Below, piece after piece: positions 17,623 through 28,768 of a DNA stretch of 48,378 nucleotides. Position 1 is the stretch's first letter, and each line of letters starts with the position of its first letter. The translations under genes and the position numbers were made by a program. The DNA comes from an uncultured Eubacteriales bacterium (GTDB lineage: Bacteria > Bacillota > Clostridia > Oscillospirales > CAG-272): contig CAKRSS010000009.1 in NCBI GenBank assembly GCA_934401725.1, positions 1-48,378 of the forward strand. Reading direction: 5' to 3'. The notes under the pieces were generated by a model. It searched no databases. It had not been told where the DNA came from and saw only the letters and a program-made list of their open reading frames with translations.

Positions 17623-19125
17623 TTAATCAAACGAAGAATTCAGCTTTGTGACCATTCTTGAGATTGACTTCTCATTGGCCTTGACCTGGCCGGACCAGCC
17701 GGTTCCGTTGACGCAGGCCTTGGACCAGAGCTCGCTCATGGTGTTGAGCTGTGCGCCGAACAGACGGCCGAGATCGAAGACTATGTTGTCGTGGATGAGG
17801 TCGAAGCACTGCGCGGTCTTGTCGCCGGAGGAGTATTTGTACTTCATGTTGACCTCGAAGATTGCGGGGGTGGTGAGCTTGTAGCCGTGGTACGCGAGGC
17901 ACTCGAGGACAGCGGTGGCGACGTCCTGATCGTTGCTGCCCTTCATTACCTCGTACAGCGTGAAGGGGTTGCCGACGGTGGTGTAGTAGCTGTCTTGCGC
18001 CTCGTCGTACTTCGGGACGGGGACGACGCCGTACTTGAAGGAGGCACTGTTGAGTCCGCAGGTGTGCTGGCTGTCGGCTATGTAAATGCGGTTCTGCGTG
18101 AACAGGCTGTTGCCCTCGGCGAAGGTCTTGCAGACCTCGTTGTTGTTGTTTTTGGTGAAGCAGACGCCGGATGAGAACCATGACGACAGCTTCTCGGCAA
18201 GGTTGATTGACTTCTCGGAGCCGTAGTCAGCAGAGACCTGCATGTAGCCGTTCGCATCCTTGTCAATCCAGCGCATTCCGGCGGCGCTGTAGAACGAGTC
18301 GGCGTGAAAATAGAGTGTGGAGAGGCCGAAGAAATCGCCGTAGTCGGCCACGTTGTTGTTGTTGACGTCCTCGTACATGTCGGTGGTCATGGCAATCATT
18401 TTGTCTATCGTCCAGGTTCCGGCGAGCGCGAGATCGGTCGGGTCGTCGAGGCCGCGGTCGGTGACCATGTCCATGTTGTAGTATATGCCGTACATGAAGT
18501 GCAGCGTGTTGGTCGATATGTCGCCCGAGATGAAGTACATTCCGTTGCCGATGGTGGAGGTCCCGACCATTGTGGGCGGCCACCAGGGCTTCTCAAGGTC
18601 GAGATAGCTGTCCTCAATGGCTAGCAGATTCTGCGTCATACCGCCCGCGGCGACGACGGCTCCCGTGCGGCTGTGCGAGGCGAGAATATTGTATATTTTC
18701 TCACCGGCATTGAAGCTGTTCTGTACCTTTTTGAGATAGTCCGAGCTGTGATTGACGTTTCCGGGCGTGCCGACGTAGTTGAGCCTGACGCCGAGCTGCT
18801 CCTCGACGGCGAGGTTGCGCGCGTGTATGGCGTCGCGGACGTTGTCGCCGGTAATGTCATCCTCGAAGAATTCGGCTCGCTCAACGTCCTCCCAATACAG
18901 AGTTGTGATCTGTTTCCCGCCGAAATTCAGCTCGGGAAGGGAGGACTCGGGCCCCTCCGAGGTGTCGGACGTTGGAGAGTCGGTGTCCTGACCCGGAGCC
19001 GGAGTCGTGTTGTCGGCAGGCGTGGTGGTCTGGACGTCATCGCCGGAGTTGTTGGCGCAGGCTATAGCGCTGAGGCAAAGCACAAGACAAAGCAGACATG
19101 CGGCAATGCGAAGTGTGAGCTTCAT
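17623..19125 (-). CDS. extracellular solute-binding lipoprotein
   Basis: 500 residues. A signal peptide with lipobox ends at LSAIAC (Cys near residue 23), followed by a Thr/Ser/Pro linker (TTTPADNTTPAPGQD) to about residue 60, as in clostridial ABC substrate-binding lipoproteins. The mature domain has ITTLYWED, NSFNAGEKIYNILASHS, YFISGDIS, ADYGDFFGLS and VVPVPKYDEAQDSYYTTV, the last resembling the ligand-closing region of family 1 (sugar) binding proteins. DVNNNNVADYGD resembles a calcium-binding loop. AGGAGGAAT precedes the start. No permease or ATPase is nearby, so it is an orphan binding protein; its ligand is unknown. It is transcribed divergently from the FAD oxidoreductase. Confidence 0.88.
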   Translation of the reverse strand: MKLTLRIAACLLCLVLCLSAIACANNSGDDVQTTTPADNTTPAPGQDTDSPTSDTSEGPESSLPELNFGGKQITTLYWEDVERAEFFEDDITGDNVRDAIHARNLAVEEQLGVRLNYVGTPGNVNHSSDYLKKVQNSFNAGEKIYNILASHSRTGAVVAAGGMTQNLLAIEDSYLDLEKPWWPPTMVGTSTIGNGMYFISGDISTNTLHFMYGIYYNMDMVTDRGLDDPTDLALAGTWTIDKMIAMTTDMYEDVNNNNVADYGDFFGLSTLYFHADSFYSAAGMRWIDKDANGYMQVSADYGSEKSINLAEKLSSWFSSGVCFTKNNNNEVCKTFAEGNSLFTQNRIYIADSQHTCGLNSASFKYGVVPVPKYDEAQDSYYTTVGNPFTLYEVMKGSNDQDVATAVLECLAYHGYKLTTPAIFEVNMKYKYSSGDKTAQCFDLIHDNIVFDLGRLFGAQLNTMSELWSKACVNGTGWSGQVKANEKSISRMVTKLNSSFD

Positions 19126-19148
19126 GGGGATTCCTCCTGTTTTTATGG

Positions 19149-19166
19149 GCGCTGCCGCGGCAGCGC
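19149..19166. promoter_or_regulatory. GC-rich palindrome in the leader of the solute-binding protein gene
   Basis: A perfect 18-base palindrome (GCGCTGCCG and its complement, no loop) lies 23 bases upstream of the start codon, inside the transcript if the promoter at 19182-19210 is used. It could be an operator or an mRNA stem; the sequence does not decide. Confidence 0.4.
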
Positions 19167-19181
19167 AGATGGTTTACCTAC

Positions 19182-19210
19182 ATTATATCATGCTTCCCGC
19201 AATAAATCAA
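19182..19210 (-). promoter_or_regulatory. promoter of the solute-binding protein gene
   Basis: On the minus strand TTGATT (19210-19205), 17-base spacer, TATAAT (19187-19182). Confidence 0.65.
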
Positions 19211-19261
19211 CATGAATTGGCGCGCGGGCGGATATAATTGCAGTATAAATCCGATTTGCTA

Positions 19262-19290
19262 TTGCCAAAATATGAAAATGAGTGTATAAT
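19262..19290 (+). promoter_or_regulatory. promoter of the FAD oxidoreductase gene
   Basis: TTGCCA (19262-19267), 17-base spacer, TATAAT (19285-19290). The -35 boxes of the two divergent promoters are about 50 bases apart, so a regulator could act on both. Confidence 0.7.
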
Positions 19291-19371
19291 AGAAGCGACA
19301 TGAAAAAAGAGCCGCGTGCTCGAGATCAATTTTTTCATACGCCGCCTGCGCGGCACGGAGGAAACAAAGCA

Positions 19372-21225
19372 GTGAAAAGAACAAACGAGAGATTTTGCCG
19401 GATGAAGTACGAGCTGGTCGTTGTCGGCGGAGGTATGGCGGGAATTTGCGCCGCTATGTCCGCGGCACGTCACGGCGTGAAGGTCGCGCTTGTGCACGCG
19501 AGACCGGTGCTCGGCGGAAACGCTTCCAGTGAGATACGTATACATATTTCGGGAGCCGACCAGAGCCTGCGTCAGCCCGAATATGCCGAGACTGGACTTG
19601 TCTACGAGCTGATGCTCGAGAACAAGGCTCGCAACGACTTCTTCAACTACTCTATCTGGGATTCCGTTCTGCTCGAGAAGGTCAAGGACGAGAAGAATCT
19701 TGACCTTTATCTCAACACCGTAATGTACGACTGCGAAACGGACGGCGGTCACATCACCTCTATCAGCTGTGTCCAGGAGACCACCGAGATGAGATATTGC
19801 TTCGAGGCGCCCCTGTTCGTCGACGCCACCGGAAACGGCACGCTTGGCTACTACGCCGGCGCCGAATACAGACAGGGAAGCGAGTCGCGCGCCGAGACTG
19901 GCGAGCCGCACGCTCCCGAGCAGCCCAACAACGAGCGTATGGGCAACACCGTGCTCATGAAGGCCGTCGATATGGGACACCCGGTCAAGTTCACACCGCC
20001 TGCGTTTGCCAAAAAGCTGACGGAGGATCAGCTCAAATACCGTATGCACTGTGCAAAGCACAAGATAGATTCCAGCATGGCCCCCGACCCCGAGGAGTGG
20101 CTGCGTCTGTCGGGAACCAGCTGCCGCGGCGTTGACTACGGCTACTGGTGGCTCGAGCTCATGGGCGACAAGGACGACATCATCCCCGACTTCGAGAACA
20201 TACGCGACGACCTTATCGCGTACGCCTACGGTCTGTGGGATCACATAAAGAACGGTGGCGACCACGGCGCGGAGAACTACGCGCTCGAGTGGGTCGGCGC
20301 GCTGCCCGGAATGCGCGAGAGCCGTCGTCTGATGGGCGACTATGTCCTTTCAGAGACGGATATTCTCGAGCATCGTCAGTTTGACGATGCCGTCGCCTAC
20401 GGCGGCTGGTGCATCGACCTGCACGCCCCGCACGGACTGCTCGATTTCGACGTCCTGCCGAGCGACTGCCATCACTTCAGCGGCGTATATACCATACCTT
20501 ACCGCTCATACTATTCCAAGAACATCGATAACCTCTACCTTGCCGGACGCGACATCAGCACCACCAAGCTCGGACTTGCCAGCACGCGCATTATCGCCTG
20601 CTGCGCGGTCGGCGGCCAGGCGGTCGGTACGGCGGCGGCGCTCTGCAAGAAGTACGGGGTGAAGCCGCGCGAGCTGGCTCCCCACATCGGCGAGCTTCAG
20701 CAGATGCTGCTCAAGGACGACGCCTTCCTGCCCAACATCCCCGGTCACGACGCGGCGGACGCGGCGCTCAGCGCACACTTCAGCGCGTCGTCTGCTATTC
20801 CCGGCGGCGACCCCGCACAGCTCATCGACGGCACCGCGCGCCGACTTGACGGCGTAATCCACGGCTGGACGTCGGACGGCATAGCCGGCGGCGGCGAGAC
20901 GCTGACCATGGCATGGAACGAGCCGCACAAGCTGCACGAGCTCCGCCTGACCTTTGATTCCGACTTCAAATACCCCATCCGTGTGACTATGGCACACAAC
21001 CGTCAGGTTCAGCAGAGAATAGGCGTGCCTGCCGAGCTTGTGCGCGATTACGACGCGACGCTCATGAAGGACGGCAAGCCGGTTCGCACGGTGTCCGTCC
21101 GCGACAACCACCAGCGCCTCAACGTGCTCGATTTTCCCGAGACCGAGTGCGACGGCGTGGAATTCCGGTTCTTCGCCACCAACGGTGCCGAGAACGTCAC
21201 GGTGTTCGAGATCAGAGCGTACTGA
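19372..21225 (+). CDS. FAD-dependent oxidoreductase with C-terminal beta-sandwich
   Basis: 617 residues from GTG 19372, chosen because GGAGG lies 10 bases upstream and an upstream in-frame GTG falls within the promoter -10 box. The N-terminus has the FAD dinucleotide fold YELVVVGGGMAGICAAMSA and the glycine motif GGNASSEIRIH seen in the FAD_oxidored family; DATGNGTLGYYAG is the second FAD contact and LYLAGRDISTTKLG the C-terminal one. Residues after about 480 form a discoidin-like domain (IHGWTSDGIAGGGETLTMAW, LHELRLTFDSDF). Such proteins are often found with carbohydrate-degrading genes, but the substrate is unknown. No signal peptide. Confidence 0.85.
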   Translation: MKRTNERFCRMKYELVVVGGGMAGICAAMSAARHGVKVALVHARPVLGGNASSEIRIHISGADQSLRQPEYAETGLVYELMLENKARNDFFNYSIWDSVLLEKVKDEKNLDLYLNTVMYDCETDGGHITSISCVQETTEMRYCFEAPLFVDATGNGTLGYYAGAEYRQGSESRAETGEPHAPEQPNNERMGNTVLMKAVDMGHPVKFTPPAFAKKLTEDQLKYRMHCAKHKIDSSMAPDPEEWLRLSGTSCRGVDYGYWWLELMGDKDDIIPDFENIRDDLIAYAYGLWDHIKNGGDHGAENYALEWVGALPGMRESRRLMGDYVLSETDILEHRQFDDAVAYGGWCIDLHAPHGLLDFDVLPSDCHHFSGVYTIPYRSYYSKNIDNLYLAGRDISTTKLGLASTRIIACCAVGGQAVGTAAALCKKYGVKPRELAPHIGELQQMLLKDDAFLPNIPGHDAADAALSAHFSASSAIPGGDPAQLIDGTARRLDGVIHGWTSDGIAGGGETLTMAWNEPHKLHELRLTFDSDFKYPIRVTMAHNRQVQQRIGVPAELVRDYDATLMKDGKPVRTVSVRDNHQRLNVLDFPETECDGVEFRFFATNGAENVTVFEIRAY

Positions 21226-21267
21226 TACATATTTTCAATTTCACAATCACAGGGGGATAATCGGAGC

Positions 21268-22695
21268 GTGAAAAATGCAAAAAGGTTTTTATCTGTGATG
21301 CTGTCGGCGCTGATGCTGCTACCGCTCGCCGGTTGCGCTGACTACAACGGCCCGGCCGGAGGCGCGTCTGACACCGCTCCGCAGGCATCGTCCGGCGCGT
21401 CCGATCAGACGACTCCCGCGCCGGGCTCCGACTCGGAGAGCACGGGGGAGAATACCGCTGCGCCGTCCGACACTCCGGCGGAAACAACAACGGCAAAGCA
21501 GGTGTCGACAGGAGGTTACAAGGTGCTGAATTACGATGATTTCAAGGCCATGTGGCTGTCGCAGTTTGACCTCGGTGAGGTCTACAAGAACGGTTCCGCA
21601 CAGCGCGACGAGGCGTCGTTCACCGACTATATGAAGAAAATTCTCGGGAATGTCAAGTCGCTCGGCATGAACACTGTCATTGTGCAGGTGCGTCCGAACG
21701 CCGACTCGATGTACCCGTCGGAGTATTATCCGATGAGTAAATATGTGGTCGGCAACTATGGGCGCGAGGCGTCGTACGACCCGTTCGCCGTGATAGTCGA
21801 GGAGGCGCATGCGCTCGGGCTGTCGGTTCAGGCGTGGATAAACCCGCTTCGCGGCATGACGGACGCCGGGATTGCCAAGGTGCCAGATAAGTATACCATA
21901 AAGCAATGGTATAGCGACAAGAGCACGCAGGGTAAACAGATTGTCCTCAAATCCGGGACATGGTATCTCAACCCCGCATACGAGGAGGTGCGCCGGCTGA
22001 TAATCGACGGCGCGCGGGAGATACTCGAGAAGTACGACGTCGACGGACTGCACATGGACGACTATTTCTACCCGACCACGGACGCGTCGTTTGATTCCGC
22101 GGCGTACAGTCAGTACGTGCGCGGCGGCGGACGCGAAGCGCTTGCCGACTGGCGGCGCTCCAACCTCAACGCGCTTGTTTCCGGCCTCTGGAGCATGACC
22201 AAGGAGGTAAACCCCGAGCTGATTTTCGGTATCAGCCCGGCGGGCAACTTCAACACCGTCTACGACTCGCACTACGCCGACGTCTATGAGTGGTGCGGCA
22301 AAACGGGCTACATTGATTATATATGCCCGCAGGCTTATTTCGGGCTCGAGCACGCGACGTTTGACTTCAACAAGGTCGTCTCGAAGTATCAAAGTATGAT
22401 AAAGACGGACAGCGTTAAGCTGATTGTCGGCATGTCGCTCGGCAAGGCGCTGAACGGCTCGAAGGGCGAGACGGATAAGTACGCAGGCAGCGGTGCGCGA
22501 GAGTGGATAGAGCACAAGGACATACTGGCGCGCCAGCTTGAAATGACCAAATCGTACAAAAAATGCGTCGGCGTGGCGTATTTCTGCTACCAGTATTTCT
22601 TCAATCCGTTAAGCGGGGCGGAGAACTCAGGTACCCGCCAGGAGCGAGCCGCATTCCTGCCGCTACTCGAAAAAATTAGTTGGCAAAAAAATTGA
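21268..22695 (+). CDS. GHL10-type glycoside-hydrolase-like lipoprotein
   Basis: 475 residues. The signal peptide ends in LPLAGC (lipobox Cys near residue 23), followed by a Ser/Thr/Pro/Gly linker to about residue 75. The globular part has MWLSQFDL, SLGMNTVIVQVRPNADSMYPSEYYP, ALGLSVQAWINPLRGM, YDVDGLHMDDYFYP and IDYICPQAYFG, the barrel pattern of the GHL10 family (PF02638). Related proteins are surface lipoproteins of unproven activity, some suggested to act on peptidoglycan or glycans. The start is GTG 21268; CGGAG is too close and GGGGG slightly too far to be ideal, so the start rests mainly on the signal peptide MKNAKRF. It follows the oxidoreductase by 42 bases. Confidence 0.85.
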   Translation: MKNAKRFLSVMLSALMLLPLAGCADYNGPAGGASDTAPQASSGASDQTTPAPGSDSESTGENTAAPSDTPAETTTAKQVSTGGYKVLNYDDFKAMWLSQFDLGEVYKNGSAQRDEASFTDYMKKILGNVKSLGMNTVIVQVRPNADSMYPSEYYPMSKYVVGNYGREASYDPFAVIVEEAHALGLSVQAWINPLRGMTDAGIAKVPDKYTIKQWYSDKSTQGKQIVLKSGTWYLNPAYEEVRRLIIDGAREILEKYDVDGLHMDDYFYPTTDASFDSAAYSQYVRGGGREALADWRRSNLNALVSGLWSMTKEVNPELIFGISPAGNFNTVYDSHYADVYEWCGKTGYIDYICPQAYFGLEHATFDFNKVVSKYQSMIKTDSVKLIVGMSLGKALNGSKGETDKYAGSGAREWIEHKDILARQLEMTKSYKKCVGVAYFCYQYFFNPLSGAENSGTRQERAAFLPLLEKISWQKN

Positions 22696-22703
22696 ACAAA
22701 TTC

Positions 22704-22732
22704 TTGACATTTTATCGCGCGTATTGTATAAT
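22704..22732 (+). promoter_or_regulatory. perfect consensus promoter of the surface repeat protein
   Basis: TTGACA (22704-22709), 17-base spacer, TATAAT (22727-22732). Together with AAAAGGAG it predicts high expression. Confidence 0.88.
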
Positions 22733-22762
22733 TAATGAACAAATATAAAAGGAGTGTCTACT

Positions 22763-24097
22763 ATGAAAAAAATCATTCTGTCTGCTTTGCTGATCATTGC
22801 CCTTGTGGCCGCTATGGTGCCTATGACGGTTTCCGCGGCTGAGGGCACCGCTGTTTCCACTGTCGAGGAATTCGAGAAGATGGTCAGCGGCGGCACCTAC
22901 TACCTTGCCAACGATATCGATTTCGGCGGAAAAAAGTACGAGGGCTACATTTTCGAAGAGTTCAGTGGCGTGCTGAACGGCGAAGGCCACTGCATTTTCA
23001 ACTTCTCCATCAACGGTGAAGGGCTTGAGAGTGACACGGGCATTATCAAGAGAGCCAACAAGGCTGGCAAGCTCGAGATAAACAACCTCATCATAGGTAA
23101 AGAAAAGCAGCCCATAACTCTCTACACCAATGCATCCGGTAAGAGCCACGGCATTCTGGCCGGCGCTCAGGAGAATGCAAACTCCGCAGTCTTCAACGAT
23201 GTTGCCGTCTACGCGGAGATTACCGCTCCCACGACCGGTAAGGCAAACATCGGCGGCTTTATCGGTTACAGCCGCGCTGTCTCCTTCATCAACTGCAGCT
23301 TCAACGGATTCATCCAGCTCGGCAGCGGACTTGACAAGGTTGACGAGGTCTATCACAACGCCGCGGGATTCATCGGCTCCTGTAACAGCGATATGACATC
23401 ATTCGACAACTGCGAGAACAACGCAAGCATCACTACATACTGCTCCACAGTTGAGGCGCGTGCGGCAGGCTTCATTGCCTATACCCAGAGCACCGTCACT
23501 ATGACCAAATGCCGCAACAATGGTGAAATCACCGTTGCCGACTGCGACAAGCAGATCGCCGATGGTCAGTGCGCGGGCTTCGTAGCTCATGCGAACAAGA
23601 CCTCTCCCGTTATCTTCGATTACTGCGAGAACTTCGGTAAAATCAACTGCTCCAACTGGAGTGCGGGTTTCGTTGCCAACGCCGTTTCCGGCGCGCTGTT
23701 CACCGGCTGCGTGAACGAGGGCGAGTACAACAAGAACGCTGTTCTAAGCGGTCCGTTCGTTGCATTCGTCTCTGAAACCGCAATCGTAGACTACACCGGC
23801 AAGAACATCGATAAGATTGATCCTTCCGTAGTATGGGGAACCACTGCCGAGGACACCACTACCGCGACTCCGCCGGCTGAAACCACCACCCCGAAGGCTG
23901 AGGAGACCACCACTCCGAAGGTTGATGAGGCTACAACTCCCACTCCCGCTAAGGAAACCACGACCCCTGCTCCCACCACCACGACCACCGCGGGTGGAAA
24001 CAGCAGCAGTGGCGGTTGCGGTTCTGCGATGATTTCCGTTGGCCTCGTTGCCGTTCTCGGCGCAGGCTGGCTGGCGCTTCGCAAGAAGGAAAACTGA
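22763..24097 (+). CDS. secreted repeat protein with cysteine-containing C-terminal anchor
   Basis: 444 residues from ATG 22763, 8 bases after AAAAGGAG. The signal peptide is MKKIILSALLIIALVAAM with cleavage likely after VSA. Residues 45-340 show repeated GGFIGYSRAVSFINCSF-type units (also AAGFIGSCNSDMTSFDNC and AAGFIAYTQSTVTMTKC), the pattern of a GLUG-like parallel beta-helix. Residues about 365-415 are a Thr/Pro/Glu linker. The C-terminus reads SSSGGCGSAM, a hydrophobic helix, then RKKEN: the tripartite shape of a sorting signal but without LPXTG. It resembles other Cys/Gly-type C-terminal anchors. Function is presumably at the cell surface; the partner enzyme is not in this window. Confidence 0.85.
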   Translation: MKKIILSALLIIALVAAMVPMTVSAAEGTAVSTVEEFEKMVSGGTYYLANDIDFGGKKYEGYIFEEFSGVLNGEGHCIFNFSINGEGLESDTGIIKRANKAGKLEINNLIIGKEKQPITLYTNASGKSHGILAGAQENANSAVFNDVAVYAEITAPTTGKANIGGFIGYSRAVSFINCSFNGFIQLGSGLDKVDEVYHNAAGFIGSCNSDMTSFDNCENNASITTYCSTVEARAAGFIAYTQSTVTMTKCRNNGEITVADCDKQIADGQCAGFVAHANKTSPVIFDYCENFGKINCSNWSAGFVANAVSGALFTGCVNEGEYNKNAVLSGPFVAFVSETAIVDYTGKNIDKIDPSVVWGTTAEDTTTATPPAETTTPKAEETTTPKVDEATTPTPAKETTTPAPTTTTTAGGNSSSGGCGSAMISVGLVAVLGAGWLALRKKEN

Positions 24098-24123
24098 TTT
24101 TGAATTGGTTTAATTGAATAAAG

Positions 24124-24153
24124 CTCCCCCGTATCGCATGCGATACGGGGGAG
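24124..24153. terminator. bidirectional terminator between surface protein gene and rsmA
   Basis: A perfect 15+15 base palindrome (CTCCCCCGTATCGCA and complement). A T-rich tract follows on both strands, fitting the two convergent genes. Confidence 0.88.
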
Positions 24154-24174
24154 TGCTTTTCTTATTTTCAAAAA

Positions 24175-25041
24175 TTACATCCCGGCCTTAACTTTTCCGA
24201 GATTGTCCGACAGCGTGACGAATTCCGGCATGGTCAGGCGCTCGCCACGTATATCGGGGGAGATGCCGCTGTCGGTGATGGCGCGGAGCAGTCCTTCGCG
24301 CGGTATGTCGCCGAAGACGGCGGACAGTGCGTTCGGCAGCGTCTTGCGACGCTGACCGAATGCTGCTTTGACGGTCTTGAAGAACAGCTCCTCGTCGGTG
24401 GGGCGGTAGGGCTTCTCCTTGTGCAGCTTTATTCTCACGACGGCGGAGTCGACCTTCGGTGGCGGCAAAAACAGCCCGGCGGGAACCTTCATGAGCCGCT
24501 CCGATGTGCCGTAGTAGGCGAGCACGGCCGTTATCGCGCCGCAGTCGCGGCTGCCGGGCGCGGCGCAGAGCCTGTCCGCAACCTCTGACTGAACCATGAC
24601 TGTAATGTAGTCAAACGGCACGCGGGACTCGAGCAGCGCCATGAGAATCGGCGTTGTAATGTAGTAGGGAAGGTTGGCGCACACCGAGAGGCCGCCGTCG
24701 AGGTAGGGCGCGGCGAGGGCGGGAAGGTCGCACTTCATGATGTCGTCGTTGATTATTTTGACGTTGTTGAATTCGTTGAGCGTGTAGCCGAGCGCCGGTA
24801 TGAGTCCGCGGTCGAGCTCGACCGCCACCACCTGACGGTAGCGCGATGCCAGCTCATAGGTCAGCGTGCCGAGGCCGGGGCCGACCTCGAGTATGTTATC
24901 GGACTGCCCCTCGCAGCAGCATTCGGCAATCTCCTCGACCACCGAGCGCTCGGTCAGAAAATTCTGCCCGAACTCCTTGCGGAAGGTCAGTCCGTATATT
25001 GACATGATTTGTTTTATCGTTTTTATGTCGCAAAGATTCAT
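24175..25041 (-). CDS. rsmA: 16S rRNA dimethyladenosine transferase
   Basis: 288 residues. Dimethylates two adjacent adenosines near the 3' end of 16S rRNA. Visible are GLTFRKEFGQNFLTERSVVEE, the S-adenosylmethionine loop ILEVGPGLGTLTYELA, VAVELDRGLIPAL, the catalytic motif ANLPYYITTPI (NLPY) and VMVQSEVADRL, followed by the C-terminal RNA-binding segment with AAFGQRRKTLPNAL. GGAG lies ahead of the ATG at 25041. It is a single gene with its own promoter and terminator, and the start agrees with family members that carry a short N-terminal extension. Confidence 0.97.
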   Translation of the reverse strand: MNLCDIKTIKQIMSIYGLTFRKEFGQNFLTERSVVEEIAECCCEGQSDNILEVGPGLGTLTYELASRYRQVVAVELDRGLIPALGYTLNEFNNVKIINDDIMKCDLPALAAPYLDGGLSVCANLPYYITTPILMALLESRVPFDYITVMVQSEVADRLCAAPGSRDCGAITAVLAYYGTSERLMKVPAGLFLPPPKVDSAVVRIKLHKEKPYRPTDEELFFKTVKAAFGQRRKTLPNALSAVFGDIPREGLLRAITDSGISPDIRGERLTMPEFVTLSDNLGKVKAGM

Positions 25042-25070
25042 TTTCAGTCTCCGTGGTTTTGTTTCACCTG

Positions 25071-25099
25071 ATTATACCATGGTTTGACGATAAAAGCAA
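25071..25099 (-). promoter_or_regulatory. promoter of rsmA
   Basis: On the minus strand TTGCTT (25099-25094), 17-base spacer, TATAAT (25076-25071). Confidence 0.65.
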
Positions 25100-25169
25100 T
25101 ATATTTTTTCCGTATTTCAGCTCTCGACGCCTTGCCAAAATAAAAACTTCGAGAAATTAAAAAAACATA

Positions 25170-25198
25170 TGGAAAAAATCAAGGAATTGATGTATAAT
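25170..25198 (+). promoter_or_regulatory. probable promoter of secA
   Basis: TATAAT at 25193-25198 is a clear -10 box. The -35 at 17-base spacing, TGGAAA (25170-25175), is weak, so confidence rests on the -10 box and the AAGGAGG ribosome site at 25216-25222. Confidence 0.5.
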
Positions 25199-25229
25199 TA
25201 ATATAACTGTATCGCAAGGAGGCACATAA

Positions 25230-28009
<2,780 letters not shown>

Positions 28010-28010
<1 letters not shown>

Positions 28011-28717
28011 TGGGCTTCGGAATTCTTTTCGCGGGCTACGCCATAGCTTTTCTCGCCTCGATAACCTATTACGGCTACGTTTTCCGCCTTGTCGGCTTCT
28101 GCGTCATGGCGGTGGGGCTGCTCCGGCTGCGTGAGTACGGCAAGGGCTTTCGGTATCCGCTTATACTGTCGCTGATTATGACGGTGTACGGCATATTCGA
28201 GAGCTATTACGAGCTGGCGAGCAAGTTCGGTCTTGCGCTGCCGTCCTTCGCGGAGTCGCTGCGCCCGGTGATGAACTGGGTGACTATGCTCGGAATCATA
28301 ATTTTCAACTTCGCCCTGCTTTACGCGATTTTTGACATCGCCAACCGACTTGAGCTCACAAATCAAAAAAATGCAGCTCTCAGAAACGCCGTTTTTCTTG
28401 TTTTTTATCTCATTCTGAACGTCCTCGGCATGGGGCCGTTCAACGGAAACGAGACGTTCGGGAAGTATTTTGCGCTGCCTATTTTCCTCATCCAGCTTTT
28501 GTGGGTGATATTTAATCTTGTGCTTATCTTCTCATGTTATATGTACATCTGCCCTGAGGGCGACGAGGACATGCCGCGCCGCAAGACGGGTATCGGCTTT
28601 ATCGACAGGCTTGCCGAGGAGTCCGACCGTCGCGCCGACAAGGCCGTGCGCGACACGCAGGAGTACATCAAGCAGAAGCACGCCGAAAAGCAGAACAAAA
28701 AGTCAAAGAAAAAATGA
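28010..28717 (+). CDS. hypothetical membrane protein after secA
   Basis: 235 residues with about six hydrophobic segments (ILFAGYAIAFLASITYYG at the start; MLGIIIFNFALLYAIFDIAN; FLVFYLILNVLGMG; FALPIFLIQLLWVIFNLVLIF), ending in a basic, charged tail (YIKQKHAEKQNKKSKKK). No family recognised. The ATG overlaps the secA stop (TGATG), indicating coupled translation. Its N-terminus (GFGILFAGYAIAF) resembles other unassigned clostridial membrane proteins. A link to protein export is suggested only by position. Confidence 0.82.
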
Positions 28718-28768
28718 GCCCGGCGCGAAACGCTGCGCCGTGACTCGCAAAATTAAAAGGAGGCCGTC

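Noticed and set aside
19282..19371. Upstream GTG for the FAD oxidoreductase
   Set aside because: It lies at the -10 box (19285-19290) of the promoter; GTG 19372 has a proper GGAGG.
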